This document shows positions 7,896 to 17,138 of a stretch of 64,000 nucleotides of DNA, in pieces. The notes below the pieces were generated by a model. The model saw nothing but the letters and a program-made list of their open reading frames with translations, was not told where the DNA came from and did not search any database. The position numbers and the translations under genes were made by a program. Position 1 is the stretch's first letter, and every line of letters starts with the position of its first letter. Source of the stretch: Desulfosoma sp. (lineage in GTDB: Bacteria; Desulfobacterota; Syntrophobacteria; Syntrophobacterales; DSM-9756); contig JBBFKY010000013.1 of assembly GCA_037481875.1 (NCBI GenBank), forward strand, positions 24,888 through 88,887, read 5' to 3'.

Positions 7896-8585
7896 GTGGA
7901 TTATTTTGTCGTATCATTTGGAAAAGCTCTCTCTCTGCTCCTAGGTGGTGATCCTGAAACTTACTCGGCTCTTCGAACGACGCTTTGGGTTTCGACGACT
8001 TCCTTAATCATGAGCCTTCTTGGAGGTGTCCCGCTGGGCTTTCTTTTAGGGTACGCCTCATTCCCGGGGCGTCGCTTTCTACGCACGCTTGTGGACACGC
8101 TCCTGTCGCTCCCAACTGTCCTCATTGGCCTTTTGGTCTATGGGCTTCTGACGCACCATGGACCTTTAGGCCGATTTGGTTTGCTTTTCACCGTGCACGC
8201 CATCATTATCGGGCAAACCCTTTTGGCTCTTCCCATTGTGATAGCTCTGACGGCGTCCGCTGTGGAAGCCTTGGACGAACGTCTTCATGTAACCCTTTTA
8301 TCTCTGGGTGCTGGAAGATGGCGTCGGTTCCTCACCAGCGTGCGTGAGGCGCGTTTTGGATTGCTGACGGCATCGGTGACCGCCTACGGCCGGGTACTCA
8401 CGGAAGTGGGCATTGCCATCATGGTTGGAGGCAACATCAAGTGGCACACTCGAACATTGACGACGGCTATCGCCTTGGAGACCAACAAAGGCGATTTCGC
8501 CTCGGGCGTGGCCTTGGGTCTTATCCTTCTGTCTCTGGCTTTCCTGGTCAACATCGCATTATATGGTCTCAGAAAACGGGTCTAA
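7896..8585 (+). CDS. tupB: Tungstate ABC transporter, permease
   Basis: 229 residues, hydrophobic, with about five or six membrane segments and the BPD permease loop (EARFGLLTASVTAYGRVLTEVGIAIMVGGN) that contacts the ATPase. It starts at GTG 7896 behind GAGAGGA; an ATG two bases earlier is in another frame. It lies between tupA and tupC, and the next gene follows within 30 bp, consistent with a tupABC operon. Function is assigned from position and family. Confidence 0.88.
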   Translation: MDYFVVSFGKALSLLLGGDPETYSALRTTLWVSTTSLIMSLLGGVPLGFLLGYASFPGRRFLRTLVDTLLSLPTVLIGLLVYGLLTHHGPLGRFGLLFTVHAIIIGQTLLALPIVIALTASAVEALDERLHVTLLSLGAGRWRRFLTSVREARFGLLTASVTAYGRVLTEVGIAIMVGGNIKWHTRTLTTAIALETNKGDFASGVALGLILLSLAFLVNIALYGLRKRV

Positions 8586-8613
8586 GTGCGGTGATGATGA
8601 AGGCGAGTCTTTG

Positions 8614-9663
8614 ATGGATGTTCTCATGTCTTCATCGACACCGCTCTATGAACTAGACAGAGTCGTGCACATTTATGACGACCGGCCGGTTCTTTCCATC
8701 GAGCGTTGGTCGATGGCGCCGGGCGTTGTCTTGGGTCTCGTGGGCCCCAACGGAAGCGGAAAAAGCACGCTTCTTCGGCTCCTTGGCTTTGTCGAGTTCC
8801 CAGTCAGGGGTAGCATTTCGTTTCAAGGCCAAAGGGTCTCTCGGAATAACGCCCCGCACTTTCGCCAAGTCGTTACGTTGCTTCCCCAGAATCCCTACCT
8901 TTTAGATCGCACGGTGGCTGACAATGTGGCCTATGGGCTCTCTGTGCGAGGGATTCATCGGGATCGCACGGCCCGCGTGGCTGAGGCACTCCGATGGGTG
9001 GGATTGCTTCCCGAAGTCTTTGGACCTCGTTCGGTGCGCTCTCTTTCAGGAGGGGAAGCTCGTCGAGTGGCCTTGGCGGCGAGGCTTGTTTTGCGGCCTC
9101 ATGTGTTGCTGTTGGATGAGCCCACAGCCGAAATTGACATGGAGACCGCGTACCTTCTCCGTCAGGCGGCCTTGAAAGCCCGTGCGGTGTGGGGAACCAC
9201 AGTGGTCATGACCAGCCACGATTGGGGATGGCTTCTGGGGGTTTGTGACGAAATCCATCAGATGCATGGCGGGCGCCTTTTGGGTCGAGCTCCAATGAAC
9301 CTTTTTGAAGGTCCGTGGAATGATGCGGGTGTGCCAGGAAAAGTTTGGAAAGATCTTGGTGGGGGTCTGAAACTTATGCTTGCGCTCAACCGATCCCGTG
9401 GAGCCACAGCCGTTGTACCTTCGGAACATGTGAGCCTTTTTAAAAGTCTGCCTGAAAGCCTTAAAGATCGGCCCAATGTTTTTCAAGGAATCATCACGGA
9501 ACTTGCCCTTCATGGCCGAAACGACCTTATTTTGGTTACGGTGCGCCTGGCCGAAAGAAGCCTACTGGCGTCGGTTTCCAAGGATCGCGTGAGCGCCGAA
9601 GGTCTTCAGCTCGGAACCCCGGTGTGGGCTTGGATTCCTGAAGATCAATGCCGCTGGGTTTGA
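8614..9663 (+). CDS. tupC: Tungstate ABC transporter, ATP-binding protein
   Basis: 349 residues. The ABC ATPase domain carries Walker A GPNGSGKST (about 44-52), the signature LSGGEARR, Walker B VLLLDEPTAEID and the H-loop TSHDW. A C-terminal extension of roughly 90 residues (about 255-349) resembles the TOBE/MOP-type regulatory domain of molybdate and tungstate importers. The ATG at 8614 is chosen although its ribosome site (AAGGCGAG) is modest; an in-frame ATG further upstream at 8563 would overlap tupB. It powers tungstate import. Confidence 0.85.
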   Translation: MDVLMSSSTPLYELDRVVHIYDDRPVLSIERWSMAPGVVLGLVGPNGSGKSTLLRLLGFVEFPVRGSISFQGQRVSRNNAPHFRQVVTLLPQNPYLLDRTVADNVAYGLSVRGIHRDRTARVAEALRWVGLLPEVFGPRSVRSLSGGEARRVALAARLVLRPHVLLLDEPTAEIDMETAYLLRQAALKARAVWGTTVVMTSHDWGWLLGVCDEIHQMHGGRLLGRAPMNLFEGPWNDAGVPGKVWKDLGGGLKLMLALNRSRGATAVVPSEHVSLFKSLPESLKDRPNVFQGIITELALHGRNDLILVTVRLAERSLLASVSKDRVSAEGLQLGTPVWAWIPEDQCRWV

Positions 9664-9781
9664 AATGTTTTGGCTTCCAGACAGGAATGCTGTGGGACCG
9701 ATCTATGACACGCCATCATTCTTTAAGTTTCCCGTGCCATGTGAGCTGTTGTCTAACAGGCGGCCTAATCTTTTGGAGAGA

Positions 9782-10200
9782 TGGATGCCGGGGTAACCAC
9801 CAAGGCCGATCTGGCAGGCTTCGCTGCAATGGCGTGGACTCCATTTGTGTCCACAGAAGGCGAGGTTTTTAAGTACCAGAGGGGACACTCGATGGGCTTG
9901 ACGATGGCCCCTTGGGAACGTTGAATGGCATAGGTTTGAACAGGAACTTCAGAAGACAGCCGATTCCCTTCATAGAAGATAAGGCGACACAAAAAAACGA
10001 AAAGGTTTTGGAACGCATCGGGCGTCTCAAAGGAAAATACAGCATTGTGGCTCACTTCTATGAGATCCAAGTCAGTGGTAAAGAAAAAACAAAGCATGCA
10101 ATAACAATAACTTCAAAAAACGACAAACCTGGGCTAAAAGTCTCAAGAGGGCATGCTGCAAAGAAAATGTATTCAAAATCTGAGGAATCGGCCGTAGTCG
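9782..10200 (+). pseudogene. Degenerate IS1634-family transposase remnant
   Basis: Two short frames together resemble the middle and C-terminal parts of IS1634-type (IS4-like) DDE transposases. The first (about 9782-9924) begins DAGVTTKADL, similar to the DAGIATEEN block. The second (about 9930-10200) contains EKVLERIGRLKGKYS and AHFYEIQV, the family's ERIGRLKEKYS...YEIEV block. They are joined by a frame change and a stop at about 9924, and neither end of a complete element is present. No terminal inverted repeats or target duplication were identified. Confidence 0.6.
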
Positions 10201-10456
10201 GTCTTGCGCCCTTTCAGATATCGAGCGGTGACCGAAGATCAGCGTTCAAGCAGGTCGGCGGCAAAGACAAAATCGACTTGTGGCCGGAAATCTGGAGTCG
10301 GGCCTTCCTGAGAGCGTGTTAGAAATTTTCGGACCGACTCCCGCTTTCAGGTGGCTGAGTCGTGGTTTAACCTGATTGTTATCGATATGCGGTAGTCGAA
10401 ACGGGTGGCGTGTTTGTTCGAATGGTGTTGAGCGAATACTCAGGGTGGGAGGTCAT

Positions 10457-11446
10457 ATGAGAATATTGAACAATGGCGACAGCTCAACGCGGCGGAACCT
10501 TCGCGACATTTCTGTACTCTCCCGTGCCCAAGGGTGTCTTCTCGGCCAGCTTGCCGGTGACTCTCTAGGCAGCCTGGTGGAGTTTCGGACTCCGGATGAC
10601 ATTCGGCGGGAATACCCGAATGGCGTCCGTGAACTTGCCGATGGAGGCATGTGGAACACCATTGCCGGCCAACCGACCGACGATTCCGAAATGGCTCTTG
10701 CACTGGCCCGCTTGCTGGCGGCCCAGAGAAGATACGATCCCGAAGAAGCGAGAAAGGCCTACACCTTCTGGCTGAAATCCGGTCCCTTCGATTGTGGTAT
10801 GACAGTCGAAGCTGGTCTGCGGGGCCGTCCCAATCCGGACAGCCAGGCCAACGGCGCGATGATGAGGATCAGCCCGTTAGGCATCTTCGGAGCCAACCAC
10901 AACCTGGCGTTGGTTGCGGAGTGGGCACGGCAGGACGCGGCGATCACCCATCCCCATCCGGTCTGTCAGCAAGCGAACGCATTGTTCGCTATGGCGATTG
11001 CCTATGCCATCCGCGAGGGATGCGACGGCCGAAATCTCTACGAGCAGATTTTGACCTGGGCGGAAGACATGAAGGTGGATGGGAGCCTTTTGGAAGCGGT
11101 CCGAGGTGCCGCCGAATCACCGCCAGCGGATTATGTCCGCCTGCAGGGGTGGGTGTTGACGGCCTTTCGCAACGCCCTCTGGCAGCTTCTGTATGCCCCG
11201 AACCTGGAGGAAGCCGTTGTGGACACGGTCATGCGCGGGGGAGACACGGACACCAATGCCGCCATCTGTGGTGCACTTCTAGGCGCTGTCCACGGCCGGG
11301 ACGCCGTTCCCGCTCAGTGGGTCGAATCCGTCCTGAATTGCCGGCCCGCAGCGGGAAAACCGAATGTGCACCGTCCTCGGCCCGAGTGTTTCTGGCCGGT
11401 GGATGCCTTGGAGCTTGCGGAGCGGTTACTGGGGTTTGATCAGTGA
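10457..11446 (+). CDS. ADP-ribosylglycohydrolase family protein
   Basis: 329 residues. It has metal/ADP-ribose-binding motifs of the DraG/ARH family: GDSLGSLVEF near the N-terminus, PTDDSEMALA (Thr74-Asp75-Asp76) and the C-terminal MRGGDTDTNAAICGALLGA. These support a binuclear-metal hydrolase that removes or cleaves ADP-ribose adducts. The ATG at 10457 follows a perfect GGGAGGTC; a longer frame from 10376 is rejected. No nitrogenase or dinitrogenase-reductase ADP-ribosyltransferase is nearby, so a nitrogenase role is not supported. It stands between a transposase remnant and a gene-free kilobase and may be acquired. The substrate is unknown. Confidence 0.85.
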   Translation: MRILNNGDSSTRRNLRDISVLSRAQGCLLGQLAGDSLGSLVEFRTPDDIRREYPNGVRELADGGMWNTIAGQPTDDSEMALALARLLAAQRRYDPEEARKAYTFWLKSGPFDCGMTVEAGLRGRPNPDSQANGAMMRISPLGIFGANHNLALVAEWARQDAAITHPHPVCQQANALFAMAIAYAIREGCDGRNLYEQILTWAEDMKVDGSLLEAVRGAAESPPADYVRLQGWVLTAFRNALWQLLYAPNLEEAVVDTVMRGGDTDTNAAICGALLGAVHGRDAVPAQWVESVLNCRPAAGKPNVHRPRPECFWPVDALELAERLLGFDQ

Positions 11447-11942
11447 GACATGTCGACGCACCAGGGAAAAGAAAGATCCTGATTGGGTGGGAGGGACGAA
11501 GTTACGCCGCGGTTAACACAAATTGACAAAATTCTGTTGTGACAAAGTGCTGTTTCCGGTCGAAGTGGCCCGAGGGATTGGATGATGTGGTTCAGCCACG
11601 AGTACCGCCGGCCTGGGTTTGGCATTTCCGACGACCTGGCAAAATTGGCCGAGGGCGACGGTAACGGCGGAGCGGCAGCCGACCGGCAGGTGGTACAAAA
11701 GCATGGCACTCGTGGGCCGCTACGTAGGCTTGCATTAGATATCAATTCTTTGTGCCGACCGATTGTCAGGGAAATTGATTTTGACACCGCTTTCGGCAAC
11801 TCAGGACCGACATACTCTTTGATAACCCGTTTATATGAAAACTTTTCGGTTAACGGCGGGACAAAGAAAACGTTTATGAAGAAGGTTGCACATGGGGAGC
11901 CAAAATGCAATCCGCTGATTTTAGCGGTTCTTGTTTCGCGCA

Positions 11943-11972
11943 AGACCCCGTGGAATGATCCCCTCGGGGTCT
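11943..11972. terminator. Hairpin, possible terminator
   Basis: AGACCCCG (11943-11950) and CGGGGTCT (11965-11972) form a perfect 8-bp stem with a 14-base loop. Only a short T-run (GTCGTTT) follows on the plus strand. No gene immediately upstream can be named, so the role is uncertain. Confidence 0.35.
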
Positions 11973-12361
11973 CGTCGTTTCACGCGTGTCCACCAAGACT
12001 TACCCCCGCCCGCCTGCACATTTACCCGGATTCTCCTTTTCGAAGCCCGTAGTCTGCGGACCGGGTGCGACTCTGGGTGTTGCGGGCGCTCACCGAAAAT
12101 GCCCTCTTCGAATTGTTCCGTTCTCAGTTTTTCAAATTGCGTTGCCTAACCCAATTTTGTCACAAATTAACTGAAAAAACCCAGATTGACCGACTCTGGT
12201 CCTCTCAGTCGATGAAAACACCTTTTTAGGAGGGTCAAAATTTTAATATACGTGGCGCTGCACATCCACCGTCATTGAAAGGATCTTCGGCGGATCGACC
12301 AGGTTTTTTGTCACGTCGTTTTCACGGCTCGTGTGTTTCAGGGCAAGTAAAGGAGCACGCC

Positions 12362-12471
12362 GAGGGTGTTACCCAGACCTTGGTCGGGCATGATGGAAAG
12401 GCTTGACGGAAGAGGGCGTAGGGCCAACCCTGCTGAGGGTGTCAGACAGACCTTGGTCGGGCGTGATGGAA
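12362..12471. repeat. Two-copy direct repeat, 73-bp period
   Basis: A ~37-bp segment at 12362-12398 recurs at 12435-12471 with few mismatches; both share AGACCTTGGTCGGGC followed by TGATGGAA. It lies near the metG 3' end in otherwise gene-free DNA. No function is evident. Confidence 0.7.
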
Positions 12472-12485
12472 GGGGCCGGTGGGGG

Positions 12486-12537
12486 CTGCAGGGCGGGATG
12501 GTCTGGTGCGGCTGGAATGGCTTTGGCCGCCCTGCAG
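12486..12537 (-). terminator. Inverted repeat downstream of metG, possible terminator
   Basis: CTGCAGGGCGG (12486-12496) and CCGCCCTGCAG (12527-12537) are perfect 11-bp inverted copies separated by 30 bases. They start 11 bases beyond the metG stop on the minus strand. There is no U-rich tail, so intrinsic termination is only possible, not shown. Confidence 0.4.
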
Positions 12538-12547
12538 TGCGGAAAGA

Positions 12548-14500
12548 TCACGAAACTTTGGAACCCGGCACAGTGGGAGCGTCCGTGGTGATGAGGCGAA
12601 GACCTTGCGGGTCATGGGCGGCCAGAATCATGCCTTGGGATTCGACGCCCATGAGGCGTACCGGTTTAAGGTTGGCTACCAGAATGACGGTTTTGCCCAC
12701 GAGATCTTCTGGGGCGTAATGTTCTCCGATTCCGGCAACAACCTGCCGTTTTTCCCCGAGATCCACCGTAAGCTGCACAAGCTTTTTGGATTTTGCCACC
12801 CGTTGAGCCGCCACCACCGTGCCCACTCGTAAATCCAATCTCTGAAATTCCTCAATACCGATGAGACCGTCTTGAGCTTCGGTTCGGCTCAGAGAAGTGT
12901 CCTTTTTTGCCGAAGCCGTCTCGGGTTTCTTAGGCGGGGCTTCCTCGCGGGCAGCCGATTTTTTCGTATCTACCCGAGGGAATAGGGCTTCCCCTTTTTC
13001 CACGGCTGTTCCTTCCACCAGGCTTCCCCATACGGCTTCACGGTCCAGACGCACTTCCAGAGCCTTGCGTGCTATCCCAAGCCGGGAAAGCATTTTTTCA
13101 GCGGTTTCGGGCATAAAGGGGGTGATAAGCACAGCCACGGTCTTGTTCACTTCCAACAAGGTGCGTATCACCCTTTGCAGGCGACCGCGACGGGAAGCCT
13201 CTTTGGCAAGATCCCAAGGGGCTGTGCGATCGATGTATTTGTTGGCCGCATTAATAACTTCCCAGACGGCCATCAGGGCTTTATGGAAGGCCAGTTGCGG
13301 TATTTCCTGTCGATAGACATCTATGGTTTGTTCCAAGAGATGTCTCAGTTCCGTATCCTCGGGTTCTTCCGGATCTCCCCACGGCGGCACCGACCCCGCG
13401 AAATATCGAGCGGTCATGGCCAAAGTGCGGCTGAACAGATTGCCCAAATCGTTGGCCAGATCCGCATTGAGACGCTGCACAAGGGCTTCCTCACTGAAAT
13501 TGGCGTCAAGCCCAAAAACCATTTCACGAAGCAGAAAATACCGAAAGGCATCCAGGCCGTAGGTGGGAGCCAGATCCAAGGGACGCACCACCGTGCCGCG
13601 ACTCTTGCTCATTTTGCCTTCATTGATTTTCCAATACCCATGCACATTGAGATGCCGGTACGGTGCAATGCCGGCGGCTTTGAGCATGGTAGGCCAAAAG
13701 ATGCCGTGGGGTTTCAGAATATCCTTGGCAATGAGGTGTTGGGCGACAGGCCAAAATTTCTGAAACAGTTCTCCATTCGGGTAGCCCAGACCGGACACGT
13801 AGTTGATCAGGGCATCAAACCATACATAGGTCACGAACCGTTCATCAAAAGGCAGAGGGATACCCCAGCTCAGCCGTTCCCGAGGCCGTGAAATACAGAG
13901 GTCTTCCAAAGGTTCCCGCAGAAAAGCCAAAACCTCGTTCTTGTAACGTTCCGGCCGAATAAAATCCGGGTTTTTTTCGATATGATCAATAAGCCAATCC
14001 TGATAGGCGCTCATGCGAAAAAAATAGTTGGCTTCTTCCCGTTCCACGGGTTCTTTGTCATGATCAGGGCATTTGCCGTTCACCATTTCCCGTTCCGTGA
14101 TGAAACGTTCGCAACCCACGCAGTAGAGTCCTCGATAGGTATCGAAATAAATGTCCCCCTTGTCGTAAACCTTTTGAAGAATGTCTTGCACCGCGCGCAC
14201 ATGGCGAGCTTCGGTGGTGCGTATAAAATCGTTGTGGCTGATGTTCAGTTTTGGCCAGGTTTCTCGAAACAAGGCGCTGATGCGGTCCGCATAGCTTTTG
14301 GGATCGGTTCCCGCGGCTTCGGCCGCCTGCACGATTTTGTCTCCGTGTTCGTCAGTTCCCGTGAGGAAATAGGTTTCATAACCCATGAGGCGATAAAACC
14401 GGTTCAATACATCGGCCACAATGGTTGTGTACGCATGACCGATATGGGGTTCCGCATTGACATAATAGATGGGCGTCGTGATGTAGAAGCGTTGTTCCAT
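12548..14500 (-). CDS. metG: Methionyl-tRNA synthetase
   Basis: 650 residues, the long form with a C-terminal tRNA-binding domain. The class I HIGH-type motif is HIGH in EPHIGHAYTT (about 19-22). A zinc-knuckle insert carries CVGC and CPDH (about 127-146), and KMSKS is at 296-300. The last ~110 residues (IEEFQRLDLRVGTVVAAQRV...) form the EMAP/Trbp111-like OB domain, joined by a Lys/Ala/Glu-rich linker. It charges tRNA-Met. It is the last gene of the minus-strand housekeeping operon, starting 3 bp after the PSP1 gene. Confidence 0.96.
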   Translation of the reverse strand: MEQRFYITTPIYYVNAEPHIGHAYTTIVADVLNRFYRLMGYETYFLTGTDEHGDKIVQAAEAAGTDPKSYADRISALFRETWPKLNISHNDFIRTTEARHVRAVQDILQKVYDKGDIYFDTYRGLYCVGCERFITEREMVNGKCPDHDKEPVEREEANYFFRMSAYQDWLIDHIEKNPDFIRPERYKNEVLAFLREPLEDLCISRPRERLSWGIPLPFDERFVTYVWFDALINYVSGLGYPNGELFQKFWPVAQHLIAKDILKPHGIFWPTMLKAAGIAPYRHLNVHGYWKINEGKMSKSRGTVVRPLDLAPTYGLDAFRYFLLREMVFGLDANFSEEALVQRLNADLANDLGNLFSRTLAMTARYFAGSVPPWGDPEEPEDTELRHLLEQTIDVYRQEIPQLAFHKALMAVWEVINAANKYIDRTAPWDLAKEASRRGRLQRVIRTLLEVNKTVAVLITPFMPETAEKMLSRLGIARKALEVRLDREAVWGSLVEGTAVEKGEALFPRVDTKKSAAREEAPPKKPETASAKKDTSLSRTEAQDGLIGIEEFQRLDLRVGTVVAAQRVAKSKKLVQLTVDLGEKRQVVAGIGEHYAPEDLVGKTVILVANLKPVRLMGVESQGMILAAHDPQGLRLITTDAPTVPGSKVS

Positions 14501-14503
14501 GCT

Positions 14504-15454
14504 TTATCTTCCTTCTTCGTCGTCATCATCATGGTCGTCGTCTTCGTCGTCGGCATTGTGGTCGGGATCCAAGACGGTTTTTTTCAAGGAGTCCTGATTC
14601 GCGGGAGAAGCCGACAGAGCCTCACGGCGGCACGGCGGCAGGCTTGAGGAGACCTCCGGCAAAGGTCCATAGGAAATTTCCACTTCCTCACCGCTTTCCA
14701 AAAGCACGGTGATGGTGCGATCCATAACATTTTGACGAATCACCTTGCCGCGACCTTTAGGGGTGTCCACTTTCTTGCCCAATTTGGGCATGCCTTGCTT
14801 GTATTCCCGATACACATCGTATTCGTACTGAAGGCAACACATGAGCCGCCCGCAGGCGCCGGAAATCTTGCCGGGATTGAGACTCAAGTTTTGTTCCTTA
14901 GCCATTTTGATGGAAACAGGATGAAAGGAACGCAGAAAGGTGGCACAGCACAAAGGCCTTCCACAGGTTCCCAATCCTCCCACCATCTTGGCCTGATTAC
15001 GGACACCGATTTGTCTAAGTTCCACTCGAGTGCGATAACGGCGCACCAGATCTTTCACCAGCTCTCGAAAATCCACACGGGTTTCCGCCGTAAAATAAAA
15101 GATGATTTTGGATCGATCAAAAAAGCATTCCACATCCACAAGGTTCATGGGTAGGTTCAATGCCTGAATGCGTTCCAAGCAAAACCTTTCCGCTTCTTCT
15201 TCAAAGCGCATGTTATCGAAGTGTTTTTCGATCTCTTCCGGATTGGCGGGTCGTTCTATCGTTTTAATGTCCTTGGGATGCACGTCGAGATTTCTCTTGC
15301 ACGGCCCTTCCACAACTTCTCCCAAGCCCATACCCTGCTCGGTATGAACGATTACGTAATCACCTTTGCGAACATCCCAATTTCCGGGATCAAAGTGATA
15401 GACCTTTCCTCCCTCTCGGAAACGGATACCGATAACCTTTTCCACTTTGTCCAT
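14504..15454 (-). CDS. ricT: PSP1 C-terminal domain protein (RicT/YaaT family)
   Basis: 316 residues. The PSP1 domain is recognisable by GLGEVVEGP, the FYFTAETRVDFRELVKDL block and the cysteine-rich MVGGLGTCGRPLCCATFL and GACGRLMCCLQYEYD. In Bacillus the RicT/YaaT protein works with two partners in RNase Y-dependent RNA maturation and binds Fe-S clusters; the role here is inferred from family. The ATG at 15454 is preferred over 15463 because AAAGGA lies at proper spacing. Its 5' end overlaps holB by 65 bp. The last ~20 residues are an Asp/His-rich acidic tail encoded by a GAC/GAT trinucleotide-like tract. Confidence 0.85.
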   Translation of the reverse strand: MDKVEKVIGIRFREGGKVYHFDPGNWDVRKGDYVIVHTEQGMGLGEVVEGPCKRNLDVHPKDIKTIERPANPEEIEKHFDNMRFEEEAERFCLERIQALNLPMNLVDVECFFDRSKIIFYFTAETRVDFRELVKDLVRRYRTRVELRQIGVRNQAKMVGGLGTCGRPLCCATFLRSFHPVSIKMAKEQNLSLNPGKISGACGRLMCCLQYEYDVYREYKQGMPKLGKKVDTPKGRGKVIRQNVMDRTITVLLESGEEVEISYGPLPEVSSSLPPCRREALSASPANQDSLKKTVLDPDHNADDEDDDHDDDDEEGR

Positions 15455-16460
15455 ACACCACATCCTTTATCTTCAGACACACGGCTTCCAGCAGAAGCTG
15501 TTTGGCCGCGTGTGCCTTAAGGTGCTGCAGAGCGGTTTCTAGCACTTCAAGCACATGCACCAGACTTTCCACCCGTGAATGCTTCCATGGAGCTCGAGCC
15601 ACGGGGGCGGCTTCGGTGCACGTAGTGTTTGCGGACGACTTCAGGTGAGTCACCAAAACCTCACGCACGGCGAACTTAATACATTCCAAGTCTTGTTCCA
15701 AGTTTTCCGTTTCTTTAGCCCATTGGGCCACATCCTGAAAAAAGTCGATCATAGGGCTTTGAAGAATTTTTTCCAGCCGCTCCATCACACTTTCCATGCG
15801 TTCCAAAAGCTTTTCCTGAGCCCATGCGCGGGCTTTTTCCAAACTTCCGAAGCTCAGGTGCGCAAGGCGAAGGGCGGTTTCTTCATCCAGGGACATTTCA
15901 TCTCGAAGCGTTTCGGCCACGCTTTGAGGATCCAAAGGACGGCATCGTAGGTGGCAACAACGCGAGACGATGGTCGGCATCAGGTTGTAGGGTTCCGGCG
16001 CCAACAACAGAAAAACGTTGGATGCCGGAGGTTCTTCCAGGATTTTGAGCAAGGCGTTGGCGGCTTCCTCGGTAAGGTCCTGACAATCCTCAAGGATGAT
16101 CACCCGTCTTCGGCCTTCATAGGGATGGACACGGCATCTTTCCTTGAGGCTTCGAATTTGAGCCAGTTTAATGGCGGATCCGTCCTTGGAAATGACCATG
16201 ACGTCAGGATGCACACCTCGGACAATCTTGCTGCAGGACACACAACGCCCACAGGCCATGATCGGTGACGACTCGTTTTGGGAAAGCTCCATTTTTTCCG
16301 AGCAGTTCAAGGCTTTGGCGACTTCCAAGGCCAGAGCCTTTTTGCCGACTCCGGGCATACCGGTAAAGAGCAGGGCATGAGGAAGTTTGCCCTTCCGAAT
16401 CATACGCAAGAGCACATGTTGTGCCTGAGGTTGTCCTGTAAAGACTTGATGCAAGGACAT
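15390..16460 (-). CDS. holB: DNA polymerase III, delta-prime subunit
   Basis: 356 residues. Walker A GMPGVGKKAL, a zinc-binding set beginning CGRCVSC, the DEAD-box-like EDCQDLTEEAANALLKILEEPP and sensor SRCCHLRCRPL are the standard clamp-loader blocks. It loads the beta clamp with the other clamp-loader subunits. Its last ~20 codons overlap the start of the PSP1 gene. It follows tmk by 3 bp, the classic tmk-holB-PSP1-metG order. Confidence 0.9.
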   Translation of the reverse strand: MSLHQVFTGQPQAQHVLLRMIRKGKLPHALLFTGMPGVGKKALALEVAKALNCSEKMELSQNESSPIMACGRCVSCSKIVRGVHPDVMVISKDGSAIKLAQIRSLKERCRVHPYEGRRRVIILEDCQDLTEEAANALLKILEEPPASNVFLLLAPEPYNLMPTIVSRCCHLRCRPLDPQSVAETLRDEMSLDEETALRLAHLSFGSLEKARAWAQEKLLERMESVMERLEKILQSPMIDFFQDVAQWAKETENLEQDLECIKFAVREVLVTHLKSSANTTCTEAAPVARAPWKHSRVESLVHVLEVLETALQHLKAHAAKQLLLEAVCLKIKDVVYGQSGKGYRYPFPRGRKGLSL

Positions 16461-16463
16461 GGG

Positions 16464-17138
16464 TCATTTCCTACTTCGGAAGTCTTCCTCGACTTTGGGC
16501 CGTGTGGCCTCGAGAGCCGTCATCACATCCTCGATCACTTTCGGTAAATCCTGTGCGGCATCGATCACAATAAAGCGCTTTGGATCTCGACGGGCCAGGT
16601 CCAGATACCCATGACGTACCTTTTCCAGAAACGTCAGACCTTCTTGTTCCATTCGGTCTCGCGTCACCGAACGCTGTGACAAACGCCGCCAGGCGACGGT
16701 TACCTCACAGTCCAAAAGCACAGTGATGTCCGGAAACAAAGAGCCGAGCACCACTTTCTGAAGATCTTGCACACGTTCGGCTCCCAGACCTCGACCCCAA
16801 CCCTGGTAGGCTACGGTTGCGTCCCGAAAACGATCGGCGAGAATCCAGACACCCTGTTCCAAACAGGGGACGATGGTTTCGAATACGTGTTGCGCCTGAC
16901 TAGCTGCATAAAGACAGGTTTCCGCCCATGGAGCTATGGGGGAAAGCCGAGGTTCCAAAAGAAGATTACGGATTCTTTCGCCCAACCTTGTGCCGCCCGG
17001 TTCACGAATCACCCGTACCTTGTGGCCCAAGCCTTCGATCCAGCGGCGGACATGATCCAAAATCGTGCTTTTACCCGAACCGTCAATGCCTTCCACACTG
17101 AGAAAAACGCCGCGCACAAAAGGTTCATGCGTCCTCAT
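16464..17138 (-). CDS. tmk: Thymidylate kinase
   Basis: 224 residues. P-loop EGIDGSGKST, the DRFRDATVAYQGWGRGL block that binds dTMP, and the LID region near RDRMEQEGLTF identify thymidylate kinase, which makes dTDP from dTMP. An ATG at 17138 gives MRTHEPFVRG and the expected length; a longer frame from 17207 adds 23 residues unlike the family. It overlaps the upstream YhaM-like gene by 14 bp. Confidence 0.93.
   Translation of the reverse strand: MRTHEPFVRGVFLSVEGIDGSGKSTILDHVRRWIEGLGHKVRVIREPGGTRLGERIRNLLLEPRLSPIAPWAETCLYAASQAQHVFETIVPCLEQGVWILADRFRDATVAYQGWGRGLGAERVQDLQKVVLGSLFPDITVLLDCEVTVAWRRLSQRSVTRDRMEQEGLTFLEKVRHGYLDLARRDPKRFIVIDAAQDLPKVIEDVMTALEATRPKVEEDFRSRK

Larger units (their letters stand above)
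11447..12485. other. Gene-free accessory stretch of ~1 kb
   Basis: No recognisable gene. Frames at 11582-12052 (plus, 156 codons) and 11440-11943 (minus, 167 codons) overlap antiparallel, lack ribosome sites and have unusual composition, so neither is called. The AT content rises between about 11500 and 11900 and again near 12110-12260, unlike the neighbours. The interval contains the hairpin at 11943-11972 and the tandem repeat at 12362-12471. It may be decayed mobile DNA accompanying the upstream transposase remnant. Confidence 0.5.

Noticed and set aside
11440-12052. Overlapping frames of 167 (minus) and 156 (plus) codons after the ADP-ribosylglycohydrolase gene
   Set aside because: They oppose each other, have no ribosome sites and show no family motif.
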